A model generated the notes under the pieces. The model did not search any database. It saw only the letters and a list, made by a program, of their open reading frames with translations, and was not told the DNA's origin. Source: Clostridium jeddahitimonense (GTDB taxonomy: Bacteria; Bacillota; Clostridia; Clostridiales; Clostridiaceae). Taken from it: a stretch of DNA of 64,000 bases. How positions within the stretch are numbered: position 1 is the first letter of the stretch; each line of letters opens with the position of its first letter. Both the position numbers and the translations under genes were made by a program. The stretch is from assembly GCA_000753455.2 (NCBI GenBank), contig LM994670.1, positions 3,224,507 to 3,288,506 of the forward strand. The letters run 5' to 3'. Of this stretch, positions 7,980 through 16,395 are shown piece by piece.

Positions 7980-9362
7980 TTAGTAAGTTAGCATTTTTTC
8001 AACGTTTAATAAATTAACTATTTCTGAAGTAGAAAGTCCTGATTCTTCTTCAGCTATTTCTTTTACTTGCTTTCCTGTATAAAGGGCTTTTTTAGCTATA
8101 GCAGCAGCTTTTTCATAACCTAATACTGGAGCTAAAGCAGTAACTATTCCTATACTTCCTTCAACTAATTCTTTACATCTCTTAACATTTGGTTCAATTC
8201 CTAAAACACAATTGTTTATAAATGTATCAACTCCATTAGATAAGATATTAATTGATTGATATAAGTTATATATTAATACTGGATAGAATGCATTTAATTC
8301 TAATTGACCTGATTGAACAGCCATAGATATAGTTAAATCGTTCCCCATTATTTGGAACGCTATTTGTTTCATTACTTCTGGCATTACAGGATTTACTTTA
8401 CCTGGCATTATTGAAGAACCATTTTGCTTTGATGGTAATTTTATCTCTCCAAATCCTGTTCTTGGTCCTGAAGACATAAGTATTAAATCTCCAGCAATTT
8501 TACTTATATTAACTGCACAAGTCTTTAACTGAGAAGAAACTTCTGAATATTTATCTAAATTTTGAGTTCCATCAATTAAATCTTCTACTTGATAAACATC
8601 TAATCCTGATACAGTGCTTAATTCATTAACAACAGTATCCATATATTTTCTACTTGCTGTAATTCCAGTTCCTACTGCTGTACCACCTAAGTTAACACCT
8701 AGTAATTCATCTTTAACAGCATCTATTCTCTTAACATCTCTTCCTATAGCTCTTGAGAATGCTTTAAATTCAGCTCCTAAGCTTATTGGAACTGCATCTT
8801 GCATTTCAGTTCTTCCCATTTTAACTATATTTGCAAATTCCTTCGATTTTTCATCAAAAGCTGCTTCTAATCTCTTAAGTTGTTCAACACATGTAACTAA
8901 ATATTTATAAGCTGTTACACTTCCTGCTGTTGGTATAACATCATTTGTAGATTGCCCCATATTTACATGATCATTTGGGTGTATTGGATAATATTCACCT
9001 TTTGCATGTCCTAATATTTCATTTGCTCTATTTGCAATTAACTCATTCATATTCATATTTAAAGAGGTACCTGCTCCCCCTTGAATAGGATCTATAATAA
9101 ATTGATCTATAAGTTGTCCAGCAATTACTTCATCACAAGCTTTTACAATAGCATTAGCTAATTCTTCTTTTAACTCACCAGCTTTCATATTTGCAATAGC
9201 ACACGCCTTTTTAACAATAGCTAAATCCTTTACAAACCTTTCATCAACATTTAACCCTGTAATTCTGAAATTTTCATAACCTCTTAAACTTTGTACTCCA
9301 TAATAAGCGTCTTTCGCTATTTCCTTAGTTCCAATAGAATCTCTCTCTACTCTAAAATCCAT
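7980..9362 (-). CDS. aspA: Aspartate ammonia-lyase (aspartase)
   Basis: Converts L-aspartate to fumarate plus ammonia. The 460-residue protein has the fumarase/aspartase-superfamily signature GSSIMPGKVNPVMPE carrying the catalytic serine loop. Other marks are GQSTNDVIPT, QDAVPISLGAEFKA and the N-terminal RDSIGTKEIAKDAYYGVQSL, more like aspartase (AspA) than class II fumarase. A separate two-subunit fumarase at 12.6-14.0 kb supports the aspartase reading. The start at 9362 follows AGGAGG. A perfect sigma-54 promoter lies about 55-70 bases upstream with a putative activator site beyond it, so expression probably follows the activator at 6137. Confidence 0.93.
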   Translation of the reverse strand: MDFRVERDSIGTKEIAKDAYYGVQSLRGYENFRITGLNVDERFVKDLAIVKKACAIANMKAGELKEELANAIVKACDEVIAGQLIDQFIIDPIQGGAGTSLNMNMNELIANRANEILGHAKGEYYPIHPNDHVNMGQSTNDVIPTAGSVTAYKYLVTCVEQLKRLEAAFDEKSKEFANIVKMGRTEMQDAVPISLGAEFKAFSRAIGRDVKRIDAVKDELLGVNLGGTAVGTGITASRKYMDTVVNELSTVSGLDVYQVEDLIDGTQNLDKYSEVSSQLKTCAVNISKIAGDLILMSSGPRTGFGEIKLPSKQNGSSIMPGKVNPVMPEVMKQIAFQIMGNDLTISMAVQSGQLELNAFYPVLIYNLYQSINILSNGVDTFINNCVLGIEPNVKRCKELVEGSIGIVTALAPVLGYEKAAAIAKKALYTGKQVKEIAEEESGLSTSEIVNLLNVEKMLTY

Positions 9363-9414
9363 TGTTATTTCCTCCTAAAGTAATATTAAAAATAAATATC
9401 TATACTATTTACTT

Positions 9415-9432
9415 TAGCAAAAGCTGTGCCAT
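9415..9432 (-). promoter_or_regulatory. Sigma-54 (-24/-12) promoter of aspA
   Basis: The minus strand reads ATGGCACAGCTTTTGCTA, a perfect TGGCAC-N5-TTGC. The predicted start near 9405 leaves a leader of about 40 bases to the aspA start codon. Confidence 0.88.
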
Positions 9433-9499
9433 CTTAATTTTCCTACAGTTTTTCTTAGTATTTTTTAATAAATAACTCTTTTCACTCAACATAAAAAGA

Positions 9500-9534
9500 A
9501 AAAACTACACACTAAAAAATACTGTGTAGTTTTT
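9500..9534. promoter_or_regulatory. Inverted repeat, candidate activator site upstream of aspA
   Basis: Arms AAAAACTACACA and TGTGTAGTTTTT, 12 perfect pairs, separated by 11 bases. ACACACT (9507-9513) begins 77 bp from the -24 GG, exactly as at the aspartylglucosaminidase promoter. It could fold as a terminator stem, but no gene reads into it from either side. Confidence 0.55.
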
Positions 9535-9948
9535 AATAAGTTTTTTGTATAATATAATACACTCAAAATTTATTAACTTGAGATAAAATACACTATTTAC
9601 GTACTATCTATTCTTTACCATAAAAATATTCGCTACATGAATAAAAATATCTTAATTAGATTATTCTCTTTGATCTACTTAAGATATAAATATTTTTATA
9701 GTTCTATCTTTACATTTTCTAAACTGTGTTTTTCTTCTTAAAAATGCATAACTTCCTTATTTGGCTCAGCCTATTATCATTTTCCAAAATTATGTAGTAT
9801 AATTATATATAAATATATTCGTAGTTAAAAACACTCGTATTAGAGTACGAGCGAAGCTCACAATATGAATATTTGATTTCATCAAAGAAAAATGTGTATT
9901 TCAAATAGAAAAAATAATAAAAGAAATATGTTTAATATTGAGGTGTTT
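9535..9948. other. Intergenic stretch with repeat fragments and leader of the flippase gene
   Basis: No gene seen. At 9628 TATTCGCTACATGAATAAAA recalls the last units of the array at 7729-7905. Near 9832 a small palindrome CTCGTA-TTAGAG-TACGAG is followed by GAGC-GAA-GCTC. The stretch is AT-rich and probably contains the promoter of the gene at 9949. Confidence 0.4.
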
Positions 9949-11556
9949 ATGCAAGAAAATTCTATTGGCCGAGGAGTTATAATTCTAGCCATATCAAGTA
10001 TTATATTAAAACTATTGTCAGCTTTATATATGCCAGTTTTGTCTCATATTTTAACTGATGACGGAATAGCAATATATACTGTTGGGTATGATGTTTTTAT
10101 ATTTATATTCGCTCTAACTAGTCTAGGGATTCAGCCTGCAATAACAAAGTTAGTATCAGAAGAAAGAACTATAGGCTTGGATAAAGATGTGTTCAATGTT
10201 CTTTTTATCTCAAAAAAATTTTTGTTAATTTATGGAGGTATAGCAAGTGTAGTATTTGCTATATTAGCAAAACCACTTTCGATATTATTTAATAGTAACG
10301 ATTCAATTAAAGTATTTGTTTTCTTATCTCCGGCGATTCTTTTAGCATCAATATTAGCTGCATATAGAGGTTTTTTTCAGGGATATAACGATATGATTAC
10401 ACTTAGTATATCCAATATTATTGAACAGTTATTTAATGTTATATTTAGTTTGTTCTTTGCTTTTCAACTAGTAAACATATCTATTTCATGGGGAAGTACA
10501 GGAGGAACGATTGGTACGACTTTAGGTGCTATTGGAGCTATAACATATATTAAATATATATTAAATAAAAAATATCAATCTAAATTAATTTCTATAAATA
10601 CTTCGGAAGATAAATATAAAAGAAAGTCACATAATAATAAAATTTTAAAAAGATTATTTATAAGTGCAGTACCATTTATATTAATAGCAGCTATACAAAA
10701 TATATCTGCTATTATTGATGTATTTACTGTAAGAACTTTTATTGAAACTGATATAAATATAAGAACAGCAACATTAAAATACTATACAACTATAATAAAT
10801 GTACCACTTGTTATAATTACTTCTTTAGGTATAGGAATTTTTCCAAAAATAATTAAAGGTTATCTTGAAAAAAATAAAAAAGAATTAGTAATTCAAACAT
10901 CTTACTGCTACAAATTAACGTATATTATTACAATTCCTTCAGTATGTGGATTAATGATTTTGGGTAAGGATATATTTAAACTAGTTTTTAATAGAGATTT
11001 TGGGTATGAAATATTATTATTTGGTGCAGTTGCATTAATTTTTATGGCACTGTCTACAATCCAAAATATAGTTCTTCAAGGAATGAACAAATTTAAATTC
11101 ATTATAAAGCTAGGATTTATATCACTCATTATAAAAACATTAATTAATATAATTTTTATCAGAATCAATAATATAAATGTCATTGGAGCTGTTATTGGAA
11201 GCATAGTATCATTGGCTATTATTACAGCATGTAATCATATTAGTCTACAAGAATATTTTGATATTAAAATACCAATTATTAATCAAAGTAAAATTCCATT
11301 AATTGCATCAATAATAATGAGTATTGTTTTATTAATATTGAGATATATATTAATAGCTGGATTCATTTCTGATAATTATACAAGAATAAATATATGCATA
11401 GTGACGTTTGGGTTAATCGTTATAGGAGGTATCATATATTTTCTATCTCTCTTATTATTAGGAGGCATTAGTAAATATGAGCTAGACACAATCTCTCCAG
11501 TTATATATAGACGACTTCCTTTAAAATTACAAAATAGAATAGTTAAAACAATATAA
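9949..11556 (+). CDS. Polysaccharide/lipid-linked oligosaccharide flippase (MOP superfamily)
   Basis: A polytopic membrane protein of about 535 residues with some 14 hydrophobic segments, of the MviN/MATE-like flippase superfamily (SpoVB/Wzx/MurJ branch). It would move lipid-linked saccharides or precursors across the membrane. N-terminal GRGVIILAISSIILKLLSA and internal AYRGFFQGYNDM, GTIGTTLGA and GMNKFKFIIKLG fit the SpoVB-like group. The start is placed at 9949 because GAGGTG lies five bases ahead; an upstream in-frame ATG at 9892 lacks such a site. No sugar-transferase neighbours are present, so the substrate is unknown. It interrupts the run of amino-acid catabolic genes. Confidence 0.8.
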   Translation: MQENSIGRGVIILAISSIILKLLSALYMPVLSHILTDDGIAIYTVGYDVFIFIFALTSLGIQPAITKLVSEERTIGLDKDVFNVLFISKKFLLIYGGIASVVFAILAKPLSILFNSNDSIKVFVFLSPAILLASILAAYRGFFQGYNDMITLSISNIIEQLFNVIFSLFFAFQLVNISISWGSTGGTIGTTLGAIGAITYIKYILNKKYQSKLISINTSEDKYKRKSHNNKILKRLFISAVPFILIAAIQNISAIIDVFTVRTFIETDINIRTATLKYYTTIINVPLVIITSLGIGIFPKIIKGYLEKNKKELVIQTSYCYKLTYIITIPSVCGLMILGKDIFKLVFNRDFGYEILLFGAVALIFMALSTIQNIVLQGMNKFKFIIKLGFISLIIKTLINIIFIRINNINVIGAVIGSIVSLAIITACNHISLQEYFDIKIPIINQSKIPLIASIIMSIVLLILRYILIAGFISDNYTRINICIVTFGLIVIGGIIYFLSLLLLGGISKYELDTISPVIYRRLPLKLQNRIVKTI

Positions 11557-11814
11557 TAAACCTATATTTATACAAAATTTAATTTGCAACTTTAAATTTT
11601 GATTAAAAGTTATATTATTAAGTTTATTAAATTTATAAAATATAAGCAGGAAATTTTATGTATTTTGCACCAATGCTATATGAGGATATTTAACTATTGC
11701 TTTAATGCTAACTTTTACAGGCTTATGGATATATATTTTAATACTTTAAATAAAGATTTTAAAAGTATATATCAAGAAAAAGCCTAATATAAATCTTAAA
11801 CTTGGGGGGGAATT

Positions 11815-12513
11815 ATGGGGAAAAAGAATAAGAATTATATACTTGTGTTAATTCTTTTAATTGGTATTGTAATAATAACTACAATATTTTCAAAATATTT
11901 TAATAGTGCAACAAGGAAAGAAATTAAACTAAGTTCAACTAACATTGAAACATTAAATTTAAAAGAAGAATTTCAAAATATAAAAAATGAACTCAATATA
12001 AAGAACGAAGTTAAGTTAGATAGTATAAATATAGAATATACTAATGATGAAGAAATAACTCTGATGAGTACATTTTTTATCGATGAAAAAGATGTTGATA
12101 TAAAATATTTTTATAGTCTTTATTATAATAAAGAAAAGTTTAAAGATAATCTTATAATAGAAAAAATTAAAAATAAAAATTTTTATAATGATAATAAATT
12201 GTTAGAGATTAGTAGTTTTAACTTATGTGAAGAGTTTTTGAATAAGTTTAACTTAGTAAAAAATGAAAAACCACTAAACATATATGAGGAGTATTCTTTA
12301 TATGCTAGTGGTAATATGGTTAGATATAAGTTAAGAAGTGGAAAAGCTATTGTTATGGGTAAAAATAATAACGTTAGAGAATTAACTGATGAAAAAGAAG
12401 CTGTAGATGGAGATTTTATAAATATTACAGGAACAAAACGAGATGGAAAGTCTGTAAATACTGCTGCACCTATAGAGAAAACTTATGGAAGTGTTGATAT
12501 AATAATTCAATAA
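11815..12513 (+). CDS. Small membrane-anchored protein of unknown function
   Basis: A 232-residue protein with one N-terminal membrane segment (ILVLILLIGIVIITTIFS, about residues 8-25) and a hydrophilic, Lys/Asn-rich outer part. I do not recognise a family. It has an unusually G-rich ribosome site (GGGGGGG five bases ahead of the ATG). It follows the flippase gene by about 260 bases in the same direction, which suggests but does not prove a functional link. Its end converges on the fumarase genes at a shared terminator. Confidence 0.65.
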   Translation: MGKKNKNYILVLILLIGIVIITTIFSKYFNSATRKEIKLSSTNIETLNLKEEFQNIKNELNIKNEVKLDSINIEYTNDEEITLMSTFFIDEKDVDIKYFYSLYYNKEKFKDNLIIEKIKNKNFYNDNKLLEISSFNLCEEFLNKFNLVKNEKPLNIYEEYSLYASGNMVRYKLRSGKAIVMGKNNNVRELTDEKEAVDGDFINITGTKRDGKSVNTAAPIEKTYGSVDIIIQ

Positions 12514-12598
12514 ATAAAAAGAGCCTAAAAATAATGAATTAAAAGAATTATCTCTTAAATTACTTTTAGTATTAAACAATCTTAAATTATTACGAATA

Positions 12599-12629
12599 AA
12601 ACTGCGCAGGACTACATTCTACGCAGTTT
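12599..12629. terminator. Bidirectional terminator after fumarase genes
   Basis: Stem AAACTGCGCAG / CTACGCAGTTT (11 pairs, one G-T), loop of nine, followed by TTTATT on the minus strand. It lies between the convergent 11815 gene and the fumarase beta gene. Confidence 0.8.
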
Positions 12630-12637
12630 ATTCTATA

Positions 12638-13195
12638 CTATCTTTTTAATTTCAAGTATTCTTCTCTTCCTATCTTATAAAGATTGTTTCCTTCAGAATC
12701 TATAATAACTATAAGTGGTAAATCTTTTACTCTTATCTTTCTTATTGCTTCTGCACCTAAATCTTCGTAAGCTACAATTTCACATTCTTCTACTCTTTGC
12801 GCCATTAAAGCTGCAGCTCCACCTATTGCTCCAAAGTATACAGCTTTATTTTCTACTATTGATTTTACTACTTCGTCATTTCTCTTACCTTTGCCTATCA
12901 TTCCTTTTAAGCCTAAGTTAAGTAATTGTGGTGTATAGTCATCCATTCTATAACTAGTTGTAGGCCCGGCTGATCCTATAACTTGTCCTGGCTTTTCTGG
13001 TGATGGCCCAACATAGTATATAGTTTGATCTTCTATCTCAATAGGAAGTTCTTTTCCTGCATCTAATAATTCAATTAATCTTTTATGTGCTGCATCTCTT
13101 GCTGAATATATTACTCCAGATAATAATATAGAGTCTCCAGCTTTAAGATCCTTGATTTTATCATAAGTTAATGGAGTTTCTAATCTTATTTCCAT
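12638..13195 (-). CDS. Fumarate hydratase class I, beta subunit (tartrate dehydratase family)
   Basis: A 185-residue C-terminal-type subunit of the Fe-S hydro-lyase family (fumarase / L-tartrate dehydratase beta). Marks are LKAGDSILLSGVIYSARDAAH, YYVGPSPEKPGQVIGSAGP, TTSYRMD, GMIGKG and YFGAIGGAAALMA. It starts three bases after the alpha subunit stop, so the two are translationally coupled. With AspA and malic enzyme in the same region, fumarase is more likely than tartrate dehydratase: it would turn aspartate-derived fumarate into malate. Confidence 0.92.
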   Translation of the reverse strand: MEIRLETPLTYDKIKDLKAGDSILLSGVIYSARDAAHKRLIELLDAGKELPIEIEDQTIYYVGPSPEKPGQVIGSAGPTTSYRMDDYTPQLLNLGLKGMIGKGKRNDEVVKSIVENKAVYFGAIGGAAALMAQRVEECEIVAYEDLGAEAIRKIRVKDLPLIVIIDSEGNNLYKIGREEYLKLKR

Positions 13196-13197
13196 AT

Positions 13198-14040
13198 TTA
13201 AACCTCTCTTTCCTTATGTCTAGTTGCATGACAATTTATATTAACTGCTACAGGTAGTCCTGCTATATGAGTTGGATATACTTCAATATTGATTCCTAAC
13301 GCTGTTGTTCTTCCCCCAAAACCTTGTGGTCCAATTCCTAACTTATTTATTTCACTTATTAATTCTTCTTCTAAATCTTTATAAAATTCTATTTCACTAC
13401 TTTGATCAATTGGTCTAAGTAAAGCTTTCTTTGCTAAATATGCTGCTTTATCAAAAGTTCCTCCTATCCCTACTCCAACTACCATTGGTGGACATGGATT
13501 AGGGCCTGCATTCTCAACTGTTTCTAATATAAATCTTTTAACCCCTTCTACTCCATCTGAAGGCTTAAGCATAGCAATTCTACTCATATTTTCTGAACCA
13601 AATCCCTTTGGTGCAACAGTTATTTTTACTTTATCACCTTTAACTATGTCATAGTATATTATCGCAGGTGTATTATCTTTTGTATTAACTCTATTTAGAG
13701 GGTCTTTTACAACTGATTTTCTTAAAAATCCTTCCTCATATCCTCTTCTAACCCCTTCATTAATAGCATCTTCTAAGCTACCACCTGTGATATGAACATC
13801 TTGTCCTAATTCCACAAAAACACAAGCCATTCCTGTATCTTGACATATAGGCATACTATTATCCCTTGCTATATCAGCATTTAAATATATCTTTTTTAAT
13901 ACATCATTTGCTAAAGGATACTCTTCCTTTTCAATACTATCTTTTAATCCATTTCTTATATCGTCACCTAAATAGTAGTTTGACTCAATGCATAATTCTT
14001 TTACTGTATCAACTATCTTCTCAACACTAACTTCTCTCAT
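13198..14040 (-). CDS. Fumarate hydratase class I, alpha subunit
   Basis: A 280-residue Fe-S-binding subunit (PF05681). Cys-containing cluster motifs are MPICQDTGMACVFVELG, NAGPNPCPPMVVGVGIGG and INCHATRH. GFGSENMSR and GPQGFGGRTTALG are also conserved. The ATG at 14040 follows TGGAGGGGAAA; the upstream in-frame TTG lies inside this ribosome site. The gene is 117 bases downstream of the M42 peptidase gene on the same strand. A strong hairpin lies between them, so it may be partly a readthrough member of the sigma-54 PTS/peptidase operon or have its own promoter. Confidence 0.92.
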   Translation of the reverse strand: MREVSVEKIVDTVKELCIESNYYLGDDIRNGLKDSIEKEEYPLANDVLKKIYLNADIARDNSMPICQDTGMACVFVELGQDVHITGGSLEDAINEGVRRGYEEGFLRKSVVKDPLNRVNTKDNTPAIIYYDIVKGDKVKITVAPKGFGSENMSRIAMLKPSDGVEGVKRFILETVENAGPNPCPPMVVGVGIGGTFDKAAYLAKKALLRPIDQSSEIEFYKDLEEELISEINKLGIGPQGFGGRTTALGINIEVYPTHIAGLPVAVNINCHATRHKEREV

Positions 14041-14076
14041 TTTCCCCTCCAAAAACTTTTTAAAATATATTGTTTA

Positions 14077-14103
14077 TGAGGAGGTATAAATTATACCTCC
14101 TCA
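14077..14103 (-). terminator. Hairpin between M42 peptidase and fumarase genes
   Basis: Perfect palindrome TGAGGAGGTATAA / TTATACCTCCTCA. The minus-strand continuation TAAACAATATATTTT is only moderately T-rich, so termination may be partial. Confidence 0.55.
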
Positions 14104-14109
14104 CATATG

Positions 14110-14158
14110 TTCGTACTTGTAAGTTCAATTAACTAAATCAGAGATTTAGAATTTCACT
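14110..14158. repeat. Short dispersed repeat, copy B (AAATCA-n-AGATTT)
   Basis: TTCG, then TAAGTTCAATTAAC, then AAATCAGAGATTT and AGAATTTCACT, the same block order as copy A at 1033-1081. It runs up to the stop codon of the M42 gene. Confidence 0.55.
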
Positions 14159-15264
14159 CACTTTCTATTATTTAATCTTATCTCTTCAAGTAGTTCTCTG
14201 TCTACTCTCTTACAGAATTCAGCTATTATTTTAACAGTTTCTACATAATCTCTACGATGTATAACCAATCTATGTGAATGCATATATCTTGTAGGAATTG
14301 ATAATGTCATAGCTATTATTCCATCAAAACTCTTATGTATGTTAGCAGTATCAGTCCCACCAGCTACCATAAAATCGTAATTTAGCTCTAACCCAACTTC
14401 GCTTGCTATAGCTTCTAGCTTGTTTAATAATCCTCTATTAGCTAAAGATAATGAGTCTAATACACTTAGAATTATTCCTCCTCCAAGCTTTGCTCCACCT
14501 TTATCCATAGGTGTATCTTTTGCAGTAGTAACATCTAAAGCAAATGCTATATCTGGTTTAATATTAGCTGTAGCCGTCCTAGCACCTCTTATTCCAACTT
14601 CTTCTTGAACTGTCCCTACTGAATATACATTAGCATCATGCTCTAATCCATCTAGTTCTCTTAAAACATCAATAGCAACAGCTGCACCTATTCTATCATC
14701 CCAAGCCTTACCAAGTAGATAATTAGGATTATTCATAACTTCAAATTTAGTATCTGGAGTTATCATATCACCAATTTGAATTCCTAAAGCCTCTGCTTCT
14801 TCCCTATTATCTACACCTAAATCTAAGTGTAAATCTTTAGGTAAAATAACTTTTTCCTTCTCTTTTGCAGGCATTCCGTGAGGAGCTCTAGAACCTACAA
14901 CTCCAACTATCTTCTTACCTTCAGCTGTAGTTATTATAAGTCTTTGTGATGGCAGTACATGTCCCCACCATCCTCCTACTGGTAAAAGCTTCACATAACC
15001 ATCTTTATCTATATCTCTAACAATAAACCCAACTTCGTCTAAGTGACCAGCTATCATTATTTTAGGGCCATCTTCTTTACCTTTTTTAAGTCCTATTATT
15101 GAACCAAGATTATCATATGATATTTCATCTGCATACTTATCTAAGTATTTTTTCATAACTCTGCTAACTTCTTTTTCGCATCCAGAAATACCATCAGCTT
15201 CACTTAGTTCTCTTAACATCTCTAAGTCTACATCATATATCGAATTTTCTTTTGATAAACTCAT
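14158..15264 (-). CDS. M42-family metallo-aminopeptidase, intact active site
   Basis: A cytoplasmic dinuclear zinc/cobalt aminopeptidase of the tetrahedral TET type, 368 residues. All ligands are visible: AGHLDEVGF (His), KAWDDRIG (bridging Asp), the catalytic/metal pair in TVQEEVGIRG, FALDVT (Asp) and YMHSHR (C-terminal His). The start at 15264 follows GGAGGAAG. Last peptidase of the PTS operon, 37 bases after a second M42 gene whose active site is degenerate. It would trim imported or internal peptides to free amino acids. Confidence 0.93.
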   Translation of the reverse strand: MSLSKENSIYDVDLEMLRELSEADGISGCEKEVSRVMKKYLDKYADEISYDNLGSIIGLKKGKEDGPKIMIAGHLDEVGFIVRDIDKDGYVKLLPVGGWWGHVLPSQRLIITTAEGKKIVGVVGSRAPHGMPAKEKEKVILPKDLHLDLGVDNREEAEALGIQIGDMITPDTKFEVMNNPNYLLGKAWDDRIGAAVAIDVLRELDGLEHDANVYSVGTVQEEVGIRGARTATANIKPDIAFALDVTTAKDTPMDKGGAKLGGGIILSVLDSLSLANRGLLNKLEAIASEVGLELNYDFMVAGGTDTANIHKSFDGIIAMTLSIPTRYMHSHRLVIHRRDYVETVKIIAEFCKRVDRELLEEIRLNNRK

Positions 15265-15301
15265 ATTAAACTTCCTCCATGAAGATTCACAAAACTAAAA
15301 A

Positions 15302-16372
15302 TTATCTATTTTCAGTTTTAAACATCTCTATCATCTCTGTATTTAACGACTTAATAACTTTAGTAACAGCTTCTCTTGCACCTAAATAGTCATTTACATC
15401 AATTATCGAACTATTATTTTCAACATTTCTTGCACAGATACAAGCATTTAGTGTTGGACATCCTCTTAATAGTTTATGTATCCAACCTCCATCACCATCA
15501 GACATTGAATAATAGAATTGATGTGAAATACCATTATTTTTGCATGTAGTCATTAAATGATTTAATAAAGCTCTGTTTGGCATCATTGACTTATCATAGA
15601 AGTTAATAAGAACTCCTTCCCCCAGCTTACCAACAGCATCAGAATCTCCACTTATATCATCTGCAGTTAAACAATCTAAAACTATAGCTAAGTCAGGAGA
15701 AATTAAATTTGTAGCAGTTTGTGAACCTCTAAGTCCTACTTCATGTTGTACTGTACATCCAACGTATAAATCAACATCAAGTTCTACATCTTTTAACGCT
15801 TCTAATATTTCTATGCCTAAAACGCATCCATAACGGCTATTCCATGCTTTAGACATAATTCTTTTTCCTGTTGCAAGTACTTCAAAGCTTCCATCAATAA
15901 CAATAGAGTCACCAAGCTTAATTCCTAATGATGAAAAATCTTCTCTTGATGATGCACCGATATCTATTAATATCTTATCAGCATCTAATACTTTGTCCTT
16001 ATCATTATTTGATTTTGCTACTATTGTACCTTTATACTCTTCTCCATCATTAGTCATAACTCTAACTCTTTGCCCTAGTAACCCTTGCTTACAAGCTGGA
16101 CCTAAAGATAATACCTTTATTAATCCATTCTTAGTAAAGTCTTTTACTATAAATCCTACTTCATCCATATGTGATGAAATCATAACTTTAGGTGCATTTT
16201 GCTTCTTAGATTTTTTAACTCCATATACTGAACCTAAGTTATCATACACTATTTCATCAGTGTATTCCCTATAATAATTTTGTAGTATTTTTGATATTTT
16301 TATTTCATTTCCAGATACAGCTATAACCTGAGTTAACTCTCTCATTAACTCTAAAGTTTTATTTGTAATCAT
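15302..16372 (-). CDS. M42-like peptidase paralogue with a degenerate active site
   Basis: A 356-residue M42 homologue clearly related to its neighbour: SSHMDEVGFIV, TVQHEVGLRGSQTA and IVLDCLT align with the intact protein. Key residues differ. KAWDDR is KAWNSR, so the bridging Asp is Asn. QEEVG is QHEVG, so the catalytic Glu is His. The C-terminal MHSHR is replaced by ICARNVENN, so the last His ligand is lost. It is therefore probably not a peptidase by itself. It may be a regulatory or structural partner of a hetero-oligomer with the adjacent M42 protein. It lies between the M20 and M42 genes with short gaps. Confidence 0.9.
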   Translation of the reverse strand: MITNKTLELMRELTQVIAVSGNEIKISKILQNYYREYTDEIVYDNLGSVYGVKKSKKQNAPKVMISSHMDEVGFIVKDFTKNGLIKVLSLGPACKQGLLGQRVRVMTNDGEEYKGTIVAKSNNDKDKVLDADKILIDIGASSREDFSSLGIKLGDSIVIDGSFEVLATGKRIMSKAWNSRYGCVLGIEILEALKDVELDVDLYVGCTVQHEVGLRGSQTATNLISPDLAIVLDCLTADDISGDSDAVGKLGEGVLINFYDKSMMPNRALLNHLMTTCKNNGISHQFYYSMSDGDGGWIHKLLRGCPTLNACICARNVENNSSIIDVNDYLGAREAVTKVIKSLNTEMIEMFKTENR

Positions 16373-16395
16373 TATTTATCCCCCTATTGTGTCAA

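Noticed and set aside
9500..9534. Inverted repeat read as a rho-independent terminator
   Set aside because: No gene on either strand reads into it; both neighbours point away, and its ACACACT content and spacing match the other sigma-54 upstream sites. Termination cannot be fully excluded.
11599..11787. Open frame of 62 codons between the flippase and the small membrane protein
   Set aside because: It starts at TTG without a ribosome site, has no recognisable motif and shows an AT-driven composition like the surrounding intergene.
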